This document shows positions 8,891 through 16,446 of a stretch of DNA of 64,000 bases, piece by piece. How positions within the stretch are numbered: the stretch's first letter is position 1; each line of letters opens with the position of its first letter. Under the pieces are notes generated by a model. It was not told the DNA's origin and searched no databases. It saw nothing but the letters and a program-made list of their open reading frames with translations. The position numbers were made by a program, and so were the translations under genes. Source of the DNA: Curtobacterium sp. MCBD17_035. GTDB lineage: Bacteria > Actinomycetota > Actinomycetes > Actinomycetales > Microbacteriaceae. The stretch is from NCBI RefSeq assembly GCF_003234815.2, contig NZ_CP126279.1, positions 3,224,001-3,288,000 on the forward strand, written 5' to 3'.

Positions 8891-8973
8891 GCGCACGGAG
8901 GCGCGGCGGACGACGGGCCCGCCCTGGTCCGAGCGCACGGAGGCGCGGCGGACGACGGAGCCGCCCTGGTCCG
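8891..8973. repeat. 42-bp tandem repeat, two copies, intergenic
   Basis: Units 8891-8932 and 8933-8973 differ at only two positions. They lie between the end of rbsD and the start of the GNAT gene. No gene is seen in 8802-8979. Confidence 0.85.
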
Positions 8974-8979
8974 GACGCG

Positions 8980-9363
8980 TCAGAACGGCACGCCGCACAC
9001 GAGCACGACGTTCGCGAACGGCGTCGCCTCACCGGTGCGGACGAACAGCTTGGCGCCCGCGGACATCCGCTTCAGCGCCTCGTGGTCCACGTGCCGGACG
9101 CCGTCGAACCGTGCGGTGATCCACCCCTCGGCCTCGGTGCCCACGACCTCCTCCGCCGCGGTGCAGTCCTGGAACACGGCGTCGCCGAGAAGCGCGTCGA
9201 GGACGTCCTCGAACCGCGGCACCCCGTGGACGACGGCCAGGTCGACGAGCGGGACGCCCGGCGGGATCGGCAGACCGCAGTCCGCGACGACGACGAGGTC
9301 CCCGTGTCCCAGGCGGCTCAGACCGGCGTTGAGCTCGGCGTTGAGGATGCCGGCGCGCTTCAC
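8980..9363 (-). CDS. rbsD: D-ribose pyranase
   Basis: 127 residues. RbsD converts beta-D-ribopyranose to the furanose form that ribokinase uses, in the cytoplasm. The N-terminal MKRAGILNAELNAGLSRLGHGD, with the catalytic His in LGHGD, and the VADCGLPIPPG segment are diagnostic. The start overlaps the ribokinase stop by 4 bases. Last gene of the rbs operon. Confidence 0.95.
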   Translation of the reverse strand: MKRAGILNAELNAGLSRLGHGDLVVVADCGLPIPPGVPLVDLAVVHGVPRFEDVLDALLGDAVFQDCTAAEEVVGTEAEGWITARFDGVRHVDHEALKRMSAGAKLFVRTGEATPFANVVLVCGVPF

Positions 9364-10283
9364 GCGGTCACCTCCGGCAGGGTGTCGTCGAGCGTCGGGT
9401 ACGACGGCTGCGTCCCGGCCCCCTGCACGGCGAACGCACCGACCCGCACCGCGTGCCGCACGCCGTCGAGCAGGGACTCCCCGGCCGCGAGGCTCGCGCT
9501 GAGGGCGCCGACGAACGCGTCGCCCGCGCCGGACGTGTCGACCGCGTCGACCCGGGGTGACGGCACCGCGGTGGTGCCGGTCGCCTCCGCGACGACCGCG
9601 CCGCGGGCGCCGAGGGTGATGACGACCGTGCGGATGCCCTGCGCGAGCAGCGCGACCGCGAGCGCCTCCTCATCCGCCGGCACCGCGGCTCCCGGCACGA
9701 GTCGCGCGAGGACGAGGGCCGCCTCGTGCTCGTTCACGACGAGCGGATCGGCGAGACGGACGACCGCGGCGTCGATGTCGATGACGGGTGCGAGGTTGAG
9801 CACGACGCGACCACGGGCGTGACGGGCCGCGGCGGCGATCCCGGCGGCCGGGATCTCGCCCTGCATGACGACGACGGCCGCCTCGGCCACGACGGACGCG
9901 ACGCGATCGACGGCCTCCGCGGTCATCGCGGCGTTGGCCCCCGGCACGACGACGATGGTGTTCTCCCCCGTCGCGTCGACCGTGACCGTCGCGAGCCCGG
10001 TGGGCTGGTCGACGACGCCGACGTGCGCGACGTCCACCCCGCTCTCGGCCAGGAGGACCGTGGCGACCTCCGCGGATCCGTCATCGCCGACGAGCCCCAC
10101 CATGACCGTGGCGGCGCCCCGACGGGCGGCCGCCACGGCCTGGTTCGCGCCCTTGCCGCCGGGCAGGAGGGTCATCGAGGTGGCGATCAGCGTCTCACCC
10201 GGGGACGGGTGCCGGTCGACGGTGACGACCTGGTCGACGTTGAGCGATCCGACGACGACCACGGTTCCGGCGGCCGTGCTCAC
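9360..10283 (-). CDS. rbsK: Ribokinase
   Basis: 307-residue PfkB-family kinase that phosphorylates ribose to ribose 5-phosphate with ATP. Seen: the N-terminal sugar motif with LPGGKGANQAVAAARRG at about residues 40-56, the anion-hole/catalytic DTSGAGDAFVGAL near 250, and an NEHEA motif near 185. It overlaps rbsB and rbsD by 4 bases each, so translation is likely coupled across rbsB-K-D. Confidence 0.95.
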   Translation of the reverse strand: MSTAAGTVVVVGSLNVDQVVTVDRHPSPGETLIATSMTLLPGGKGANQAVAAARRGAATVMVGLVGDDGSAEVATVLLAESGVDVAHVGVVDQPTGLATVTVDATGENTIVVVPGANAAMTAEAVDRVASVVAEAAVVVMQGEIPAAGIAAAARHARGRVVLNLAPVIDIDAAVVRLADPLVVNEHEAALVLARLVPGAAVPADEEALAVALLAQGIRTVVITLGARGAVVAEATGTTAVPSPRVDAVDTSGAGDAFVGALSASLAAGESLLDGVRHAVRVGAFAVQGAGTQPSYPTLDDTLPEVTA

Positions 10284-11224
10284 TTGCTGAAGGTGTCGAC
10301 GTTGCTCTTGGTGACCGACAGCACCGGGACCGACACGGTCTTCGTGGCCTTGCCGTCGATCGCCTTGAGCGCCTGGTCGATCGCGAGCGAGCCGAGCTTC
10401 GCCGGCTGCTGGGCGATGGTGCTGCTCAGCGTGCCGTCCTTGATCGCGGCGAGGCCGTCGTCCTCGCCGTCGAAGCTCGCGACCTCGACGCTCGAGCCCG
10501 CCTTCGACCCGAGTGCCTTGATCGCCCCGAGGGCCATCTCGTCGTTCTGCGCGAAGATGCCGACGATGTCGGGGTGGGCCTGCAGCAGGTTCGTGGTGAC
10601 GTCGAGCGCGGTGGCGCGGTCGAAGTTCGCCGTCTGCTCGCCGACGACGTGGATGCCGGGGTACTGCTTGATGCCCTCGGTGAAGCCCTTGCCGCGGTCA
10701 CGGGCGGCCGACGTGCCCGCCTGGCCCTCGAGGACGAGGATGTCGCCCTTCTTGCCGATCGCCTTGGCGAGGTCGTCCGCCGCCTGCTTGCCGCCGGCGA
10801 CGTTGTCGCTCGCGATGAACGAGGCCACGTCCGCACCGTTGACCGTGCGGTCGACGGCGACGACGGGGATGTCCGCCTTGTTGAGCGCCTTGACCGACGG
10901 GCCGGCGGCGTCGGAGTCGACGGGGTTGACGATGATGGCCTTGGCGCTGCCGGAGGACGCGGTCTGCAGCTGGTTGGCCTGCTGTGCGGAGTCGTTCTGC
11001 GCGTCGACGACCTCGAGGTCGACACCCTTCTTCTTCGCTTCGGCCTTGGCGCCGTCGCGCACCTCGACGAAGAACGGATTGTTGAGGGTCGAGAGCGCGA
11101 GCACGACCTTCTGGTCGCCGCCGGAGCCGCCGCCGCCAAAGCGGCTGCAGCCCGAGGCGCCGAGCATGACGAGGGCGGCGACGGTGCCGACGGTGGCGAC
11201 CTTCTGGAAGGAGGAGAACTGCAT
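10280..11224 (-). CDS. rbsB: Ribose ABC transporter substrate-binding lipoprotein
   Basis: 314 residues, extracytoplasmic. A lipoprotein signal peptide ends in ASGC at about residue 26, followed by a Gly-rich tether. The periplasmic-binding-protein fold shows the typical LSTLNNPFFVEVRDGA start and IFAQNDEMALGAI. It delivers ribose (or a related sugar) to RbsC. A structured 139-base spacer separates it from rbsC, unlike the 4-base overlap with rbsK. Confidence 0.93.
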   Translation of the reverse strand: MQFSSFQKVATVGTVAALVMLGASGCSRFGGGGSGGDQKVVLALSTLNNPFFVEVRDGAKAEAKKKGVDLEVVDAQNDSAQQANQLQTASSGSAKAIIVNPVDSDAAGPSVKALNKADIPVVAVDRTVNGADVASFIASDNVAGGKQAADDLAKAIGKKGDILVLEGQAGTSAARDRGKGFTEGIKQYPGIHVVGEQTANFDRATALDVTTNLLQAHPDIVGIFAQNDEMALGAIKALGSKAGSSVEVASFDGEDDGLAAIKDGTLSSTIAQQPAKLGSLAIDQALKAIDGKATKTVSVPVLSVTKSNVDTFSK

Positions 11225-11296
11225 CGTTGGGGTCCTTGGTCTGTCTGTGGTGCTGGTGGGGGGATGAGGGAGTCGTACTGATGGGGGTCGGTGTGC

Positions 11297-11314
11297 CGGG
11301 AGGGTCGCCTCCCG
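11297..11314 (-). terminator. Hairpin in the rbsC-rbsB spacer
   Basis: cgggagg (11297-11303) pairs with cctcccg (11308-11314). A second GC stem lies further toward rbsC. With no U-run it is more likely an mRNA-stability or attenuation element, adjusting RbsB relative to RbsC, than a full terminator. Confidence 0.35.
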
Positions 11315-11363
11315 ACCGGCTGGCGGCCACCGGCCCGCCGGTGCCCGCCGGGGTGGTGCGCGG

Positions 11364-12335
11364 TCAGCTGCTGCGCGTCTTGCGGCGGAGCACGTCGACT
11401 CCGACGGCGAGCGCGATGACGAGGCCGATGACGACCTGCTGCCAGAACGAGCTGACGTTGAGCAGGTTGAGGCCGTTGCGGATCACGACGAGCACGAGCG
11501 CGCCGATGAAGGTGCCCGAGATCCGACCGACACCGCCCGCGAGCGAGGCGCCGCCGATCACGACCGAGGCGATCGCGTCGAGCTCGTACCCGCTGGCCGC
11601 CTGCGGCTGGGCGGAGTCGAGGCGCCCTGCGAGCAGCAGCCCGGCGAGCGCGGCGAACAGCCCGGACAGGCCGAACACGATGACGACGATGCGCTTGACC
11701 GGCAGACCCGACAGGCGCGCGGCCTCCGCGTTCCCGCCGACGGCGTACATCGAGCGGCCGAGGACGGTGCGGTTGAGGATGAACGAGGCGACGAGCGCCG
11801 CGAGGACGAGCACGATGATCGGCACGGGGACGGGCCCGATGTCGCCGCCGAGGAACGACACCTGCGGCGAGGTCGGCACGGGGTTGCCGTCGGAGATCAC
11901 GAGGGTCAGGCCGCGGGCGACGCTGAGCATCGCGAGGGTGGCGATGAACGAGGGCAGCTTGCCGTAGGCGCCGGCGAGGCCGTTCACGACCCCGGCGAGC
12001 AGGCCGGCGACGAGGCCGCCGAGCAGGGCGAGCCAGCCCGGGAGGCCCGCGGTGCTGAAGAACCAGCCGGACACCATCGCGGACAGTGCGGCCACGGAGC
12101 CGACCGAGAGGTCGATCCCGCCGGCCACGATGACGAACGTGACGCCGAACGCGAGCACCGCGACGGTCGAGACCTGGATGCCGATGTTGATGATGTTGCG
12201 GCCGGTGAGGAAGTCCGGTGTCGCGATGAACAGGGCGATGCAGAGGACGACGAGGCCGACCAGCGCCCCGTTGTCGGCGAGGAACTTCTTGAAGGAGAAG
12301 GACCGCGCGGGGGCCTTCACGGTGGTCGTTGACAT
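11364..12335 (-). CDS. rbsC: Ribose ABC transporter permease
   Basis: 323-residue membrane permease of the BPD_transp_2 class with about ten helices. Family marks are VAGGIDLSVGSVAALSAM near residue 75 and the EAA-like loop ... GGNAEAARLSGLPVKRI. It forms the membrane channel for RbsA/RbsB. It lies 105 bases after rbsA on the same strand. Confidence 0.94.
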   Translation of the reverse strand: MSTTTVKAPARSFSFKKFLADNGALVGLVVLCIALFIATPDFLTGRNIINIGIQVSTVAVLAFGVTFVIVAGGIDLSVGSVAALSAMVSGWFFSTAGLPGWLALLGGLVAGLLAGVVNGLAGAYGKLPSFIATLAMLSVARGLTLVISDGNPVPTSPQVSFLGGDIGPVPVPIIVLVLAALVASFILNRTVLGRSMYAVGGNAEAARLSGLPVKRIVVIVFGLSGLFAALAGLLLAGRLDSAQPQAASGYELDAIASVVIGGASLAGGVGRISGTFIGALVLVVIRNGLNLLNVSSFWQQVVIGLVIALAVGVDVLRRKTRSS

Positions 12336-12440
12336 GCGACGGGTGCTTTCTGATGGGTACTGCGCTGTACGCGTGGGGGGAGGAGCGACCGTCCGCTCGG
12401 GGCGGTCGTGGCGGGGCGTGGTGGGGCCGTGCCCCGGGAG

Positions 12441-13943
12441 TCAGACGGTCTCGACGTCGCGGGCGGCGAGGTTCATGACGCGGTCCTCGGTCGCCTCGGC
12501 TCCGGGGATCTCGCCGGCGATGCGGCCGTCCCGCATGACGAGCACGCGGTCGCTCATGCCGAGCACCTCGGGTAGCTCGCTCGACACCATGACGACCGCG
12601 CCGCCCGCCGCCGTGATCGTGTTGATGAGCTCGTAGATCTCGACCTTCGCGCCGACGTCGACGCCGCGGGTGGGTTCGTCGAGCAACAGCACGCTCGACC
12701 CGGCGAGGATCCACCGACCGAACACGGCCTTCTGCTGGTTCCCGCCGGACAGCGAGCCGATCGGCTGGCCGATGTCGTGCATCCGGATCCGCAGCCGGTT
12801 CGCGACCTCCTCGGCCCGGCGCTTCTGCCCGGCGAAGTCGACGAGGCCACCGCGCGCGGTGGAGGCGAGGGTCGCGTACCCGAGGTTGTCGTTGACGGAC
12901 GCACCGAGGACGAGGCCCTGTGCCTTCCGGTCCTCGGGGACGTGTCCGATGCCCGCGCGGACCGCTGCCGCGATGCTCTTCTTCGGCAGCACCTGACCGC
13001 GGACGCGGACCGTTCCCGAGTCGTAGCCGTCGGCGCCCGCGATGGCACGGACGAGCTCGGTGCGCCCGGCGCCGACGAGGCCCGCGACGCCGACGATCTC
13101 GCCGGCGCGCACGGAGAAGCTGACGTCCTCGAAGCGACCGGCCGAGGTCAGGTGCTCGACCTGGAGCACCTCGGACGCGGTGTCGATCACCGCGGTACCC
13201 GAGGGGTACTGCTCCTCGATGCTCCGGCCGACCATGAGCCCGACGAGTTCCTGCTCGGGCGTGGTGGCCGGCACCTCGGCGACGAAGTGTCCGTCCCGGA
13301 GCACGGCGACCGTGTCCCCGATCTCGGCGATCTCGTCGAGATGGTGGCTGATGAACAGCATGCCGACGCCGCGGGCGCGGAGGTCCGCGACGACGCGGAA
13401 GAGCGCCTCGGTCTCGTGGCGGGTCAGCGCGGCGGTGGGTTCGTCGAGGATCAGGATCCGGGCCTCCTGGCTGAGCGCCTTCGCGATCTCGACCAGCTGC
13501 TGCCGCGCGATGCCCAGGCTCGACACCGGTGTCATGACGTCGACGTCGAGACCGATGGTGGCGAGCGCCGCCTCGGCCTGACGACGGAGTGCCTTCCGGT
13601 CGACCAGGCCGAACCGGGTCGGGATCCGGCCCATCATCACGTTCTCCGCGACGCTGAGCGACCCGACCAGGTTGAGCTCCTGGTGGATCGTGGCGATGCC
13701 GAGCTCCTCGGCCGCGGTCACGGACGGAATCGCGACCTCGCGGCCGTCGACGAGGATGCGACCGCCGTCGGGCTGGTGGATGCCGGACATCATCTTGATG
13801 AGCGTCGACTTGCCGGCGCCGTTCTCGCCGAGCAGCACCTGCACCTTCCCGGCGTGCACCTCGAGGGTGACGTCGGTGATGACCTGGACCGGTCCGAACG
13901 ACTTGCTGACGCGATCGAGCGTCATGAGTGGCTGCGGGGACAT
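12441..13943 (-). CDS. rbsA: Ribose ABC transporter ATP-binding protein (two nucleotide-binding domains)
   Basis: 500 residues, peripheral ATPase driving sugar import. Two ABC domains are fused: domain 1 has Walker A GENGAGKST and signature LGIARQQLVEIAKAL; domain 2 has the degenerate Walker A typical of the family (GLVGAGRTE) and signature LSGGNQQKAVFGRWI. The ATG at 13943 is one base after the rbsR stop and is preceded by GGGAGGAACTG. Confidence 0.95.
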   Translation of the reverse strand: MSPQPLMTLDRVSKSFGPVQVITDVTLEVHAGKVQVLLGENGAGKSTLIKMMSGIHQPDGGRILVDGREVAIPSVTAAEELGIATIHQELNLVGSLSVAENVMMGRIPTRFGLVDRKALRRQAEAALATIGLDVDVMTPVSSLGIARQQLVEIAKALSQEARILILDEPTAALTRHETEALFRVVADLRARGVGMLFISHHLDEIAEIGDTVAVLRDGHFVAEVPATTPEQELVGLMVGRSIEEQYPSGTAVIDTASEVLQVEHLTSAGRFEDVSFSVRAGEIVGVAGLVGAGRTELVRAIAGADGYDSGTVRVRGQVLPKKSIAAAVRAGIGHVPEDRKAQGLVLGASVNDNLGYATLASTARGGLVDFAGQKRRAEEVANRLRIRMHDIGQPIGSLSGGNQQKAVFGRWILAGSSVLLLDEPTRGVDVGAKVEIYELINTITAAGGAVVMVSSELPEVLGMSDRVLVMRDGRIAGEIPGAEATEDRVMNLAARDVETV

Positions 13944-13944
13944 G

Positions 13945-15009
13945 TCAGTTCCTCCCGGGACGGGACGGTTCGTCGGCGGAGCGCGACGATGCGGTCTGCC
14001 GATCGGTGGCGATGGGGTCGGCCGACGAGGCCCGGACGATGAGCTCGCTCGGCAGGCGGACGGAGGCGGGGTGGTTGCCGGCGATGACGTCGAGCAGGAG
14101 TTCGACGGCGACGCGGCCCATGTCCTCGACGTTGTGGGCGACGACGCTGAGCGCCGGTTCGAGCAGCGAGAACCACTCGATGTCGTCGAACGCGACGAGG
14201 GCGATGTCGACACCGATGCGGAGGCCGAGCCGGTTCAGGATCGCGATCGCGCCGACCGCCATGAGGCTGTCCGCGGCGAAGATCGCGGTCGGCGGCTCAT
14301 CGAGGGCGAGGAGCGTGCTCACCCCTGCGGAGCCGGACGCGGCCTGGAAGTCACCGAACACGACGAGGTCCGGGTCGGCGCTCACCCCCGCCGTGGTGAT
14401 CGCGTCCTGGTAGGCCTCGAACCGCTCGCGACCGGTGGAGACGCTCTGCGGGCCGGCGATGTAGCCGATGCGGGTGTGCCCGAGGGCGGCCAGGTGCTCG
14501 ACCGTCTGGCGGATGCCCGTGCTGCTGTCCGTCGTGACGGTCGGCACGTCGATGCCGGGGACGACGCGGTCGACGAACACCGTCGGGATGCCCCGGTCGA
14601 CCAGCTGCTGGACCGTCTCGGTGTCGTCACCCTGCGGCGCCACGATCACGCCGTCCACCCGCCGGGCGATGAGGGTGTCGAGGTACCGGTTCTGCTGCTC
14701 GGCACGCTCGTTCGCGTTGCCGAGCATGGTCACGTACCCGGTCTCGAGCGCGGCCTGCTCGACGGTGTGCGCGAGGTCCGCGAAGAACGGGTTCCGCACG
14801 TCCGAGACGAGGAGGCCGATGGTGTCCGTGCGGGTGGAGCGGAGCGCCCGGGCCTGCAGGTTCGGCCGGAAGTCGAGGTCGCGCGCGGCCTGTTCCACGA
14901 GCCGACGGGAGTCCTCGGACGTCGCCGGGTTGCCCGAGAGCACCCGCGACGCGGTCGCCGCCGAGACGCCGGCGCGCGCGGCGACGTCCTTGATGGTGAC
15001 GGTGTTCAT
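13945..15009 (-). CDS. rbsR: LacI-family regulator of the ribose operon
   Basis: 354 residues. N-terminal LacI helix-turn-helix (TIKDVAARAGVSAATASRVLSG), then a periplasmic-binding-like effector domain. It is the first gene of the rbs transcript and is immediately followed by rbsA, so it probably represses its own operon. Two abutting palindromes sit 27-54 bases before its start. Ribose or a phosphorylated derivative is the probable inducer (inference). Confidence 0.92.
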   Translation of the reverse strand: MNTVTIKDVAARAGVSAATASRVLSGNPATSEDSRRLVEQAARDLDFRPNLQARALRSTRTDTIGLLVSDVRNPFFADLAHTVEQAALETGYVTMLGNANERAEQQNRYLDTLIARRVDGVIVAPQGDDTETVQQLVDRGIPTVFVDRVVPGIDVPTVTTDSSTGIRQTVEHLAALGHTRIGYIAGPQSVSTGRERFEAYQDAITTAGVSADPDLVVFGDFQAASGSAGVSTLLALDEPPTAIFAADSLMAVGAIAILNRLGLRIGVDIALVAFDDIEWFSLLEPALSVVAHNVEDMGRVAVELLLDVIAGNHPASVRLPSELIVRASSADPIATDRQTASSRSADEPSRPGRN

Positions 15010-15035
15010 CGGTGAGCACTCCGTTGGGCGAGTTG

Positions 15036-15063
15036 TGGAATCGATTCCATGGGATCGATTCCA
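15036..15063 (-). promoter_or_regulatory. Double LacI-type operator upstream of rbsR
   Basis: tggaatcgattcca (15036-15049) is a perfect palindrome with a central CG, as in LacI-family sites. It is directly followed by tgggatcgattcca (15050-15063), which differs at one position. The pair lies in the promoter region of the rbs operon and is the likely RbsR binding site. Confidence 0.75.
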
Positions 15064-15219
15064 CGACTGTACGGGGAGCGCCGCGGAGATGTCAAATGAG
15101 TCGGCGCGGATGGACCTCGACGCGCGCGACGGCCTGGCGCCCCGCCCCGTTCAGACCGGCCCGATCAGGCCAGGCCGGCCCCGCCCCGCCCCCGTGCGGC
15201 CCAGCGCCGCCCGGGTCGG

Positions 15220-15319
15220 CCGGACCGGACCGGACCGGACCGGACCGCGCCGCGCCGCGCCGGGCCGGGCCGCGCCGCGCCGGGCCGGGCCGCGCCGCGC
15301 CGGGCCGGGCCGGGCCGGA
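15220..15319. repeat. Pentanucleotide array, 20 units of CCGGA/CCGCG/CCGGG
   Basis: One hundred bases made only of CCGNN pentamers in blocks: five CCGGA, three CCGCG, two CCGGG, two CCGCG, two CCGGG, two CCGCG, three CCGGG and a last CCGGA. It lies just downstream of the oxidoreductase stop (15330), in the 320-base gap before the rbs operator. The rest of the gap (15064-15219) is GC-rich with no gene seen. Confidence 0.92.
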
Positions 15320-15329
15320 GCGTGATCGG

Positions 15330-16313
15330 CTACGGCACGAGCACGATCTTGCCGCGCGCGTGACCCTGCTCGAGCTCCGCGTAGGCGTCCTGCACGGCGT
15401 CGAGCGGGTACGTGGCGACGATCGGCACCGTGATCGTGCCGTCGGCGGCCTGGCCCGCGAGTTCGGCGAGGACCTCTTGGGACGCGGCGTCGACGCTCCC
15501 GTCGGTCTTCGCCCCGACCTCGGCCGCGGCCTCGTACGCGATGATCGTCTCGATGCGCGCCGCGGGGATCCCGAGCGCGATGCCCAGCCGCACGTACTCC
15601 GGCCCGTGCGTGTCGATGAGCGCGTCGATGCCGTTCGTACCCGCCTGCCGCACCCGGTCCTCCAGGCCGTCCCCGTACGCCACCGGACGCGCGCCGACCG
15701 AGCGGAGCCACTCGTGGTTCGCCTCGGACGCGACGGCGATGACGTCGACGCCCTTCGCCACGAGGAGCTGCGTCACGATGCCGCCGACGCCACCCGCCGC
15801 GGACGAGACGACGACGGTCTCGCCCGGGTGGGGGTCGACGGCCCGCACGGCGGCGTACGCGGTCGTCGCGGCGACGTCGAGCGCGCCTGCGATCTCCCAC
15901 GACAGGCGCCGCGGCTTGGCGACGAGTTGCCCCTCGGGGACGCTGACGAACTCGGCCTGGCTCGACCGCTCCCACGACCACCCGAGGACCTCGTCCCCGA
16001 CGGCCCACTGCGTGACGTCCTCGCCGATCGCCGCGACCACGCCCGCCAGGTCGGTGCCCTGTCCGGACGGGAACGTCGCCGGGAACTGCTCCGCCATCGC
16101 GCCCTGCCGGATCGCTGCCTCGCCGGGGTTCGTGCCCGCGGCGCGGACGCGGACGAGCACGCGGTCACCCGTGACCTCGGGCACCGGGACCTCGTCGACC
16201 CGGAGGACCGAGCGGTCGCCGTACGCGTCGAAGCTCACCGCCCGCATGGTCGTGGGCAGGTCGGCGTCACGGGTCGTGGTGGGGGTGTGGGTGTCTGGCG
16301 TGGAGTCGGTCAC
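15330..16313 (-). CDS. NADP-dependent zinc-type/quinone oxidoreductase (MDR superfamily)
   Basis: 327 residues. The GroES-like N-terminal domain starts MRAVSFDAYGDRSVLRVDEVPVPEV. The Rossmann domain has SSAAGGVGGIVTQLL, the quinone-reductase-type nucleotide loop. No structural or catalytic zinc Cys cluster is seen, so it belongs with NADPH:quinone-reductase-like enzymes. The GTG at 16313 is favoured because a TAGCGT -10 box lies 7 bases before it; an internal ATG (MRAV) is the other option. Probably single-gene transcription. Confidence 0.85.
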   Translation of the reverse strand: MTDSTPDTHTPTTTRDADLPTTMRAVSFDAYGDRSVLRVDEVPVPEVTGDRVLVRVRAAGTNPGEAAIRQGAMAEQFPATFPSGQGTDLAGVVAAIGEDVTQWAVGDEVLGWSWERSSQAEFVSVPEGQLVAKPRRLSWEIAGALDVAATTAYAAVRAVDPHPGETVVVSSAAGGVGGIVTQLLVAKGVDVIAVASEANHEWLRSVGARPVAYGDGLEDRVRQAGTNGIDALIDTHGPEYVRLGIALGIPAARIETIIAYEAAAEVGAKTDGSVDAASQEVLAELAGQAADGTITVPIVATYPLDAVQDAYAELEQGHARGKIVLVP

Positions 16314-16320
16314 GCGGGGG

Positions 16321-16326
16321 ACGCTA
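16321..16326 (-). promoter_or_regulatory. Leaderless -10 box for the quinone-oxidoreductase gene
   Basis: TAGCGT on the minus strand, 7 bases before the GTG at 16313, the same spacing as at 1507. Confidence 0.5.
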
Positions 16327-16359
16327 CCCCGCGCTCCCCCGCCGCTTCTCCGCTTCTCC

Positions 16360-16419
16360 GCGAGATCGCAGTCGTTGCCGTTCTGGGTTGTGCCAGAACG
16401 ACAACAGCTGCGATCTCGC
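16360..16419. repeat. Dispersed 27-bp-arm palindrome, copy 1
   Basis: Left arm 16360-16386 and right arm 16393-16419 pair at 24 of 27 positions around a 6-base loop. A near-identical element lies at 21150-21208. This copy sits after the stop of the GH43 gene and before the oxidoreductase promoter, where it could end transcription. Confidence 0.8.
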
Positions 16420-16446
16420 AAGTGTCCCGGGTGCGGGTGCGGGGGG

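Noticed and set aside
15220-15319. Possible CRISPR array
   Set aside because: Contiguous pentamers with no spacers and no cas genes nearby.
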